Shown here: positions 1 to 6,529 of the stretch, in pieces | Numbering within the stretch: the first letter of the stretch is position 1 | Layout: every line of letters begins with the position of its first letter | Origin: Methanoculleus sp. UBA208 | GTDB lineage: Archaea; Halobacteriota; Methanomicrobia; Methanomicrobiales; Methanoculleaceae | Reading direction: 5' to 3' | DNA length: 51,096 nucleotides | Assembly: GCF_002498065.1 (NCBI RefSeq) | Contig: NZ_DAFZ01000054.1 | Span: 425-51,520, forward strand | Notes under the pieces: generated by a model | Told to the model about the DNA's origin: nothing | The model's input: the letters and a program-made list of their open reading frames with translations, nothing else | Database searches by the model: none | Translations under genes and position numbers: made by a program

Positions 1-1200
1 ATCAAGGATCCGGTGCACGGCTACGTCGAGGCGGAACCGCTCGCGCTCCGGTTGCTCGACTCGGAGGTAGTCCAGCGGCTCCGCCACGTCACCCAGCTCG
101 GGTTTGCAAACCTCGTCTACCCCGGGGCAAACCATACACGCTTTGAGCACTCGCTCGGGACGATGCATCTTGCGGCCCTCATGTCGGGCGAGCTCGGGCT
201 CGACGACGGCGAGACACAGCTCGTCACCACGGCCGCCCTCCTCCACGACATCGGCCACGGCCCCTTCTCCCATGTCACCGAACCGGTGATGAAGGAGTTT
301 ACCGGAAGGTGCCACCACCAGATCGATCGTCTGGTCTGCGAGGGAGCAATCGCCGGGATCCTCGAAGAGGAGGGGCTCGACCCCGCCGAGGTCTGCGCCG
401 TCGTCGCCGGGAAGCACCGCCTCGCGAGCATCATCCACGGGAGCCTGGACGTCGACCGGATGGACTACCTGATGCGGGACGCCCACTACACCGGCGTGCC
501 CTACGGGACGGTCGACGCGCACCGGCTGATCCGGAGCACCATCTTCACCGAATCGGGCATCGCCCTGCACGAAGGCGGGATCAACGCCGCCGAGTCGCTC
601 CTCATCGCCCGGACGCTGATGCGCCCGGCGGTCTACTTCCACCACGTGAGCCGGATCGCGACGAGCATGTTCGTCCACGCCCTCCGCGAGGAGGTGCTGA
701 ACGTTCCGGGCACGGACGCACACGAACTGATGCGGATGGACGACGCCGCCTGCATGGAGCGGCTGAAGCACTCGCCGCACGGGATCACCCGCGACCTCGC
801 CCGCCGGGTCTACGCCCGCGACCTCTACAAGCGGGCGCTGTATATCGGCGAGGACCGGGTGAACGCCGCAGCCCTCCGCCAGGAACTCGGCCCCGCCCGG
901 GAACGGGAGATCGCCCGCGAGATCGCCGGGGCCGCCGGCGTCACGGAGGACTCTGTCCTCGTCGACATCCCCCGGCTCCCGGGTGCCCTCTCGATGGAAG
1001 TCCGGGTCAGGAACAGCCACGCGATGGTCGAGATCGAGGAGGTCTCCCCCCTCATCAATACCCTGAACGACACCCGGCGGCAGCAGTGGCGCCTCGGCAT
1101 TTACACCGTAGAGGAGCACCGGAACACCGTGGAGCAGGCGGCAACAGAGGTGCTCCGGGTGAAGCGGGCGACAAAACAGGATAAACTCGTAGTGACATAA
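1..1200 (+). CDS. HD-domain phosphohydrolase (SAMHD1/dGTPase-like), 5' end outside window
   Basis: The reading frame is open from base 1 (IKDPVHGY...), so the start lies upstream and this entry is partial; an internal GTG at 13 is not a believable start because the conserved DPVHG motif precedes it. The protein carries HTRFEHSLG followed by LLHDIGHGPFSH, the His/Asp metal-binding signature of the HD superfamily, and later VDRMDYLMRD, typical of the dNTPase-like branch that includes SAMHD1. Members hydrolyse phosphate esters of nucleotides; the substrate here is unknown. It lies 14 bases before ubiX on the same strand and may be co-transcribed with it. Family assignment is strong, exact activity is inference. 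Confidence 0.9.
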   Translation: MKDPVHGYVEAEPLALRLLDSEVVQRLRHVTQLGFANLVYPGANHTRFEHSLGTMHLAALMSGELGLDDGETQLVTTAALLHDIGHGPFSHVTEPVMKEFTGRCHHQIDRLVCEGAIAGILEEEGLDPAEVCAVVAGKHRLASIIHGSLDVDRMDYLMRDAHYTGVPYGTVDAHRLIRSTIFTESGIALHEGGINAAESLLIARTLMRPAVYFHHVSRIATSMFVHALREEVLNVPGTDAHELMRMDDAACMERLKHSPHGITRDLARRVYARDLYKRALYIGEDRVNAAALRQELGPAREREIAREIAGAAGVTEDSVLVDIPRLPGALSMEVRVRNSHAMVEIEEVSPLINTLNDTRRQQWRLGIYTVEEHRNTVEQAATEVLRVKRATKQDKLVVT

Positions 1201-1214
1201 CATATGGAGAGCAC

Positions 1215-1769
1215 ATGAAGAAGGAATTCGTCGTCGGGGTCACCGGGGCAAGCGGGATCGTCTACGCCCGCCGCCTGCTCGAGGTGCTCTGCGATCACTC
1301 AACGGTGCATATCGTCATCTCCGATACCGCCCGGCAGATAGCCGGGATCGAGCACGTGGACCTTGAGGGGTTCGACGCTATATACGCCGAGAACAGCAAC
1401 CTCGCGGCCGATATCGCGAGCGGCTCGTTCTGCTACGACGGGATGGCGATCGTCCCCTGCAGCATGAAGACGCTTGCGGCGGTCAGCAACGGGTTCGCCG
1501 ACAACCTGATCACCCGGGCGGCGGACGTCTGCCTCAAGGAGAACCGGCCTCTCCTCGTCCTTCTCCGGGAGATGCCGCTCTCCCGGATCCACCTGAAAAA
1601 TATGCTTGCGGCCGACGAGGCCGGCGCGACCGTGATGGTCGCAAGCCCTCCCTTCTACCAGCACCCGGAGACCATCGGCGACCTCGTCGATATGGTGGTG
1701 GCGCGGGTGCTCGACCACATGGGGGTCAAACACGACCTCGGGACCCGATGGAGCGGATACGATGCGTGA
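1215..1769 (+). CDS. ubiX: UbiX-type flavin prenyltransferase
   Basis: This 184-residue protein has the usual length and the N-terminal nucleotide-binding motif GVTGASGIVYARRLLE of UbiX flavoproteins, with the later SMKTLAAVSNG and LLREMPLS stretches that line the FMN and prenyl phosphate site. UbiX makes prenylated FMN from reduced FMN and dimethylallyl (pyro)phosphate, the cofactor that UbiD decarboxylases need. The next gene, a UbiD homologue, overlaps its last 8 bases, so the two are almost certainly translated together. In archaea this pair serves the modified mevalonate pathway, and the adjacent aconitase-X gene supports that role. Start chosen at the only ATG that preserves the whole fold. 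Confidence 0.95.
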   Translation: MKKEFVVGVTGASGIVYARRLLEVLCDHSTVHIVISDTARQIAGIEHVDLEGFDAIYAENSNLAADIASGSFCYDGMAIVPCSMKTLAAVSNGFADNLITRAADVCLKENRPLLVLLREMPLSRIHLKNMLAADEAGATVMVASPPFYQHPETIGDLVDMVVARVLDHMGVKHDLGTRWSGYDA

Positions 1770-3003
1770 ATTTATCGAACTGATGCGCCAGCAGGGCAGG
1801 GTCGAGGAGATCGAGAGCCCCTGCTCGACCGTGTACGAGGCTCCCCGCATGGCGAGCCGGACGGATAAGATCCTCTTCTTCCGCGACCTCGACGGCCACC
1901 GGGGGGTGATGAATCTCCTCTCCGACCGCCAATCGCTTGCAGCGGCACTCGGCGTGGACGAGCGGGCCCTCGTCGGACACCTCGCGTCCATGACCTACGG
2001 CGGCTGCGTCGTGGATGCCGGACGGTGTGAGGGGGGCATACCTGCCGACCTCTCCCGCCTGCCGGTCATGAAACACTTCCCCGGCGACGCCGGGCGCTAC
2101 TTCACCTCCGGGATCGTCTTTTCGCGCTACGACGGCGTCGAGAACGCCTCCATCCACCGGATGATGGTCCTCGACGATCGAAGGGTCGTCGCCCGCCTGG
2201 TGGAGGGGAGGCACACCCATACCATGCTGAAATCGGCGCTCGCCCGGGGGGAGAAACTCCCGGTCGCGGTCACCGTCGGCACCCATCCGCTCGTGACGTT
2301 CGCCGCCTGCACCCGCGTCCCGGAAGGAAAGGAACTCGCCTACGCCGCGGAGCTGATGGGCGGGGAACTCGCCGTCCGGGAGTGCGAAAACGGCGTCCGG
2401 GTCCCCGACGCCGAGATTGTGATCGAGGGCTATATCAGTGCCGAAAAAGCGGCGGAAGGCCCGTTCGTCGATATCACCGGGACATACGACCCCGTGCGCC
2501 AGCAGCACGTGATCGAGTTCACGAAGATGTACTGCAAGGAGGACCCCATCTATCACGGCATCCTTCCGGCCGGTGACGAGCACAAGCTCCTGATGGGAGC
2601 GCCGTATGAGCCCAGGATCTACCGTGCGGTCGGCGAGGTGACGACGGTGCGTGACGTCCTCCTCACGAAGGGCGGCGCCGGCTACCTTCACGGGGTGGTG
2701 CAGATCCGCAAAAACACGCAGGGAGACGCGAAGAACGCCATCATGGCGGCGTTTGCCGCTCATACGTCCTTGAAGCACGTCGTCGTGGTGGACGAGGATA
2801 TCAATATCCACGACCCCCACGACGTCGAGTACGCGATCGCGACACGGGTGCGGGGCGATACCGATATCATGGTCGTCACCGGGGTGCGGGGCTCGTCGCT
2901 CGACCCTACGCGCCTATCAGACGGGACGAACGTGAAGGTCGGGGTCGACGCCACGATGGTCATGGGGAAAGAAGACGAATTCAGGAGAGCGGAGTGGCCG
3001 TAG
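1762..3003 (+). CDS. UbiD-family decarboxylase, probable anhydromevalonate phosphate decarboxylase
   Basis: This 413-residue protein is a UbiD-family (de)carboxylase: an N-terminal region beginning REFIELM, a central prenyl-FMN binding part (YTTSGIVFSRY-like stretch near residues 113-122, then HRMMVLDDRRVVARL) and the C-terminal EYAIATRVRGDTDIMVV motif. It overlaps ubiX by 8 bases and abuts the aconitase-X gene with no gap. In the archaeal mevalonate pathway a UbiD homologue decarboxylates trans-anhydromevalonate 5-phosphate to isopentenyl phosphate, and the gene order here points to that substrate. The family is certain; the substrate is inferred from context, since other UbiD proteins act on aromatic acids. 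Confidence 0.88.
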   Translation: MREFIELMRQQGRVEEIESPCSTVYEAPRMASRTDKILFFRDLDGHRGVMNLLSDRQSLAAALGVDERALVGHLASMTYGGCVVDAGRCEGGIPADLSRLPVMKHFPGDAGRYFTSGIVFSRYDGVENASIHRMMVLDDRRVVARLVEGRHTHTMLKSALARGEKLPVAVTVGTHPLVTFAACTRVPEGKELAYAAELMGGELAVRECENGVRVPDAEIVIEGYISAEKAAEGPFVDITGTYDPVRQQHVIEFTKMYCKEDPIYHGILPAGDEHKLLMGAPYEPRIYRAVGEVTTVRDVLLTKGGAGYLHGVVQIRKNTQGDAKNAIMAAFAAHTSLKHVVVVDEDINIHDPHDVEYAIATRVRGDTDIMVVTGVRGSSLDPTRLSDGTNVKVGVDATMVMGKEDEFRRAEWP

Positions 3004-4164
3004 ATGTATCTCGATAACGATGACGAGAAGGTGCTCGCCGGCGAGTTCGGCGAGACACGCCAGAAGATGATGGAGATCCTGGTCGCGCTCGGGAGGGTCT
3101 ACGAGGCTGAAAAACTCGTCCCGATCGCGAGCGCCCAGGTGAGCGGTGCGTCCTACAAGACCATCGGGAAGTGGGGGCTTTCCTGGCTGCAGAGCCTCAA
3201 CGCCCGGGTGGCGGTCCCGACGGTCTTGAACCCCATCGGGATGCCGCGGGAGGGGTGGCAGGAGTTCGGGATCGGCGAGGAGTTCGCCCGCCGCCAGACG
3301 GAGGTCGTCGAGGCCTACCGGAGGCTCGGGATCCGGCTCGAGTGCACCTGCACGCCCTATTACCTCCGCATCACGGAGTACGGGGAGCATCTGGCCTGGT
3401 CGGAGTCCTCGGCAGTCGCCTACGCAAACTCGGTCCTCGGCGCCCGGACGAACCGGGAGGGCGGGCCGAGCGCTCTTGCGGCGGCGATCGTCGGGAAGAC
3501 CCCGTACTACGGCCTCCACATCGTCGAGAACCGGCGGCCGCAGGTCGTCGTCGAGGTCGAGAGCGGCACGGGCCCGCACCCCAACCACTGGGGCGCCATC
3601 GGCCACGTCGCCGGGAAGAAGGTGGGGAACCGGATCCCGATCTTTTCCGGTATCCGGCCGGGCCGCGACCACCTCAAAGCCCTCGGCGCCGCGATGGCGG
3701 CGACCGGCGCCGTCGCGCTCTTCCACGTCGACAAGATCACCCCGGAGGCCCGGGTATTCTCTTTTGATACCGGCGACCTCGACCGGGTGACGGTGACGGA
3801 AGACGAGGTCGAAGCCCTCTTCGCAGAGACCGAGGTAGAGGCGGTTGCGGTCGGGTGCCCGCACTGCTCCACCGACGAGCTCCGGGAACTCGCGGAACTC
3901 CTCAGAGGAAAGGCGACGACGAAACCCTTCTACATCTTCGCCGCAAAGGGGGTCGCGCAGAACAACCCCGACCTCGTGGGCGTCATCGAGCGGAGCGGCG
4001 CCCGGGTGATCCCGGACACCTGCATGGTCGTCTCGCCCCGGATGGACGAGTTCAAATCGATCATGGTGGACTCGGGCAAAGCCCTCGCCTACGTCCCGGG
4101 GATGTGCGGGGCGCTCGCCCGGATCGGAACGAGGAAGGAGTGCGTCGAGGTCGCGACGTCGTGA
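3004..4164 (+). CDS. Aconitase-X, probable phosphomevalonate dehydratase large subunit
   Basis: The 386-residue product matches the aconitase X catalytic (large) subunit: it opens with a domain containing SAQVSGASYKTIG, then ECTCTPYYLR, WSESSAVAYANSVLGARTNREG, and carries cysteines in GCPHCS and IPDTCMVVSPRM suited to binding an iron-sulfur cluster. In archaea this subunit pairs with a small swivelling-domain subunit (DUF126) to dehydrate mevalonate 5-phosphate to trans-anhydromevalonate 5-phosphate, the substrate of the UbiD enzyme next door. The start codon directly follows the ubiD stop codon. No small-subunit gene is present in the window, so it must be upstream or elsewhere. Role in isoprenoid lipid synthesis is inferred from family and operon. 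Confidence 0.88.
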   Translation: MYLDNDDEKVLAGEFGETRQKMMEILVALGRVYEAEKLVPIASAQVSGASYKTIGKWGLSWLQSLNARVAVPTVLNPIGMPREGWQEFGIGEEFARRQTEVVEAYRRLGIRLECTCTPYYLRITEYGEHLAWSESSAVAYANSVLGARTNREGGPSALAAAIVGKTPYYGLHIVENRRPQVVVEVESGTGPHPNHWGAIGHVAGKKVGNRIPIFSGIRPGRDHLKALGAAMAATGAVALFHVDKITPEARVFSFDTGDLDRVTVTEDEVEALFAETEVEAVAVGCPHCSTDELRELAELLRGKATTKPFYIFAAKGVAQNNPDLVGVIERSGARVIPDTCMVVSPRMDEFKSIMVDSGKALAYVPGMCGALARIGTRKECVEVATS

Positions 4165-4193
4165 GGGGCGGCGATCCGCTGTCCCTGTCGAAC

Positions 4194-4199
4194 TTTTTT
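4194..4199 (+). terminator. Oligo-T tract after acnX
   Basis: A run of six T residues lies 30 bases after the acnX stop codon. Archaeal RNA polymerase terminates at such U-rich stretches. The same bases continue into TTATAC and could instead serve as a TATA box for transcription through the hairpin block downstream. Confidence 0.35.
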
Positions 4200-4210
4200 A
4201 TACGGGGGTT

Positions 4211-4387
4211 GAGCTCCGCTCCTACGGAGCGTCGCACTCGAAGCCTGACGGCTTCTCATGCTCCGGACGTTCCGTCCGTCGCAACCCGCACCTGCGGTGC
4301 TCCAACTCCGCCTGCCCCTGGCGGGGCACGCGTCGTTACTCGAAAACGCTTCGCGTTTTCTCGAGCTCCGGACGTTCCGTCCGTCGC
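4211..4387. repeat. Block of tandem short hairpins, including a 22-bp direct repeat
   Basis: This noncoding block strings together at least six small perfect inverted repeats: CTCCG/CGGAG (4214-4229), AAGCC/GGCTT (4241-4254), GGAC/GTCC (4265-4277), GCACC/GGTGC (4288-4300), GCCCC/GGGGC (4314-4327) and GAAAACGC/GCGTTTTC (4342-4360). An identical 22-bp segment occurs at 4261-4282 and 4366-4387, each containing the GGAC gttcc GTCC hairpin. Reading frames through it have unnatural composition and no start with a ribosome site. It could be a structured RNA, a protein-binding array or a repetitive extragenic element; function is unknown. Confidence 0.7.
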
Positions 4388-4451
4388 TACCCATAACGTT
4401 CTTAATACGAAAGAAGCATAGATGCGCGTATCGGCCAAAACGGGGAGATGT

Positions 4452-4715
4452 ATGACGCAGAGGAAGGATATCGATACAATGCGGCGCAAGAGGGACATCG
4501 ACGGGCTGGTTGAGGCGCTTTCAGACCCGGCCGAGATTGTGCGGCTGACTGCCGCCGAAGCGCTCGGCACCGTCGGCGACGAGCGGGCGCTGGAGGCGCT
4601 GGAGCGGCTGAAGTTCTCGGACTCTGATACGGGCGTCCGGCGGGCCGCATCCGTCGCGCACGCCCAGGTGGTTGCGAGGCTTGCAGCCCGGAAGGCGGCG
4701 GAGGGCCGGACGTAG
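4452..4715 (+). CDS. Small HEAT-repeat protein
   Basis: The 87-residue product contains two HEAT/PBS-lyase-type helical repeats: IDGLVEALSDPAEIVRLTAAEALGTVG-like and a following DERALEALERLKFSDSDTGVRRAAS unit. The start at 4452 is chosen because GGGGAGA lies 4-10 bases upstream; an in-frame ATG at 4422 has no such site. HEAT repeats form protein-binding scaffolds, and no catalytic residues are visible. It is a close paralogue of the next gene (both contain a DTMR...RDxDGL..AL core), and two larger HEAT proteins follow within 7 kb. Binding partner unknown. Confidence 0.8.
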   Translation: MTQRKDIDTMRRKRDIDGLVEALSDPAEIVRLTAAEALGTVGDERALEALERLKFSDSDTGVRRAASVAHAQVVARLAARKAAEGRT

Positions 4716-4746
4716 TTCGGGGCCGCCTCCGGCCCGCCCGGCAAGG

Positions 4747-4754
4747 CATATATA
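4747..4754 (+). promoter_or_regulatory. TATA box for the second small HEAT gene
   Basis: CATATATA lies about 40 bases before the ATG at 4793, the expected place for an archaeal TATA box followed by a short leader with AGGAG ribosome site. Confidence 0.55.
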
Positions 4755-4792
4755 CCGCCGGGACGTCTACGCGAAACGATCAGGAGATTGCT

Positions 4793-5071
4793 ATGGCGAC
4801 AATCGATGAGGTCGATACCATGCGTGACGACCGGGACGTCGACGGGCTGATCCGGGCGCTGGACGATGAGGACGAGTTCGTCCGGTCGCAGGCGACCCTC
4901 TCTCTCGGGACGCTCGCCGACCCGAAGGCGCGGGAGCCGCTTGAGAGGATGCGGCGCGAGGACCCGAGCGCCTCGGTCAGGGAAGCGGCCGCGACCGCGT
5001 ATAAGTGGGTGGTCGGCCGGCTCCAGGAGGTCGAGGCGACCCGGGAACCTAAAACCCCGCCGACCCGATAA
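4793..5071 (+). CDS. Small HEAT-repeat protein, paralogue of the preceding gene
   Basis: This 92-residue acidic protein has the same two-repeat HEAT architecture as its upstream neighbour: DVDGLIRALDDEDEFVRSQ, then TLSLGTLADPKAREPLERM and SVREAAATAYKWVV. An AGGAGA ribosome site sits six bases before the ATG and a TATA box lies further upstream, so it has its own promoter. It converges on the permease gene, with only seven bases between the two stop codons. A role as a small adaptor is inference; no enzymatic motif is visible. Confidence 0.8.
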   Translation: MATIDEVDTMRDDRDVDGLIRALDDEDEFVRSQATLSLGTLADPKAREPLERMRREDPSASVREAAATAYKWVVGRLQEVEATREPKTPPTR

Positions 5072-5078
5072 CGCCGGG

Positions 5079-6359
5079 TCACAGGACGGCAAAGGTGAGC
5101 CAGAGGATGGCGGTGCCGATCCCGACCGTGACGAAGAGCACGATCATCCCCACCTTCAGGAACTCCAGAAACGATATGGAAAGGCCGTTCCTTGCGGCGA
5201 TCCCGATAACGACGACGTTCGCAGACGCCCCGATAGCCGTGCCGTTTCCGCCGAGGCATGCGCCGAGGGCGAGCGCCCACCAGAGCGGATAGGTGTCCAT
5301 CGACGCGCCCATATCCTGGATAAGGGGGATCAGGGTGGCGGTGAGGGGGATGTTGTCGACGATAGCGGATGCGATCGCGGCGAACCAGGCGATGATCAGC
5401 ATGGCCTCGCCCTCAGAGTGGACGTTGTTCACGACGAACCCGGCGACGGCCGCGATCGTCCCGGTCTCGACGAGGGCGCCGACGACGACGAAGAGCCCGC
5501 CGAAGAAGAAGAGGGCCGGCCACTCGATCTTCTCAAAGATCTCCTCCGGCGACTGCCGGCTCCAGAAGAGAAGGATCGATGCACCGATCAGGGCGACGAG
5601 GGCGGGCTCGAGATCGAGCTGGGCGTGGACGAAGAACATCCCGATGACGAGCGCGATGACGACAATCGATTTATTGAAGAGAGACCGGTCGCGGATCGCT
5701 TCCTGCTCGTTTAAGCCCGCAAACGTCTTCTCGATCCCGGCCTGCCCGTCGGGCGAGACGTGGAGGTCCTTTCTGTAGATGAGGGCGAGCATCCCCATGA
5801 CGACGGCCAGGTTGACGACCATGATGGGGCCGAGGTTGACGATGAACTCGTTGAACGTCAGGCCGGCGGCCGAACCGATCATGATGTTCGGGGGGTCGCC
5901 GATGAGCGTCGCCGCCCCGCCGATGTTGGAGGAGAATATCTCGGCGATGAGGAAGGGGAGAGGAGTGATCCGCATGACGCTCGCGATGTAGAGCAGCATC
6001 GGGGTGAGGAGGAGGACCGTGGTGACGTTGTCGAGGAAGGCGCTCGTTATCGCCGTGACGAGCGAGAAGAGCAGCAACACCCGCATCGGGCTCCCTTTTG
6101 CCAGTTTTGTCGTTCGTATCGCGACATACTCGAAGAGACCGCTGCCGCGGGCGGTGTTGACGATGATCATCATCCCCATCAGGAGGAAGATGGTGCCGAG
6201 GTCGATGTACTCCGGGATCTTCTCCCACGGGACGATGTGGAGAAAGACGATGACCGAGGCGCCGAGCATCGCCGCCACCGCACGGTGGATCCGCTCGTCG
6301 ATGATGAGCGCGTAGGTGAAGAGGAAGACCGCGATGGCGATCAGTTCCGGGCCGGTCAC
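5079..6359 (-). CDS. ArsB/NhaD (SLC13-like) family permease
   Basis: About ten to twelve hydrophobic segments, two related halves and the signatures SAFLDNVTTVLLLTPM, GGAATLIGDPPNIMIG and, in the second half, SAIVDNIPLTATLIPL and GGNGTAIGASANVV identify an ion transporter superfamily permease of the ArsB/NhaD/SLC13 type. Such proteins move anions (arsenite, dicarboxylates) or exchange Na+ and H+; the substrate cannot be read from sequence. I place the start at GTG 6357-6359 (426 residues) because a short upstream frame with a good ribosome site ends in a GTGA overlap exactly there; an in-frame ATG at 6396-6398 has no ribosome site but is possible. It lies downstream of the P-type ATPase on the same strand. 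Confidence 0.88.
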   Translation of the reverse strand: MTGPELIAIAVFLFTYALIIDERIHRAVAAMLGASVIVFLHIVPWEKIPEYIDLGTIFLLMGMMIIVNTARGSGLFEYVAIRTTKLAKGSPMRVLLLFSLVTAITSAFLDNVTTVLLLTPMLLYIASVMRITPLPFLIAEIFSSNIGGAATLIGDPPNIMIGSAAGLTFNEFIVNLGPIMVVNLAVVMGMLALIYRKDLHVSPDGQAGIEKTFAGLNEQEAIRDRSLFNKSIVVIALVIGMFFVHAQLDLEPALVALIGASILLFWSRQSPEEIFEKIEWPALFFFGGLFVVVGALVETGTIAAVAGFVVNNVHSEGEAMLIIAWFAAIASAIVDNIPLTATLIPLIQDMGASMDTYPLWWALALGACLGGNGTAIGASANVVVIGIAARNGLSISFLEFLKVGMIVLFVTVGIGTAILWLTFAVL

Positions 6360-6424
6360 GCCTCCCCACCCCGGCGAGGGCTGGAGGCGGTGAGGCATGC
6401 TATGAGAGATTGACGATAGGTCAT
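6356..6424 (-). CDS. Possible coupled leader peptide of the permease
   Basis: A 22-codon frame beginning MTYRQSLIACL starts at an ATG preceded by GGAGAG at suitable spacing and stops in a TGA that shares bases with the GTG start of the permease (GTGA). The arrangement is typical of translational coupling. It is short, has no known relatives that I recognise, and may only serve to deliver ribosomes to the permease start. Confidence 0.3.
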   Translation of the reverse strand: MTYRQSLIACLTASSPRRGGEA

Positions 6425-6529
6425 GGAACTCTCCAAAAAGAATGAATCGTAGAATTCAGGTATGCACGATTCTCCCATAATCATAACGGTCCGCACCGCC
6501 GGGTGGAGGGGGGCCGGGCGGCCTCCGGC

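Noticed and set aside
309..1184. Long plus-strand frame inside the HD gene
   Set aside because: It is very rich in Arg, Pro and Gly, as expected for an alternative frame of high-GC DNA, and the HD protein with its motifs occupies the region.
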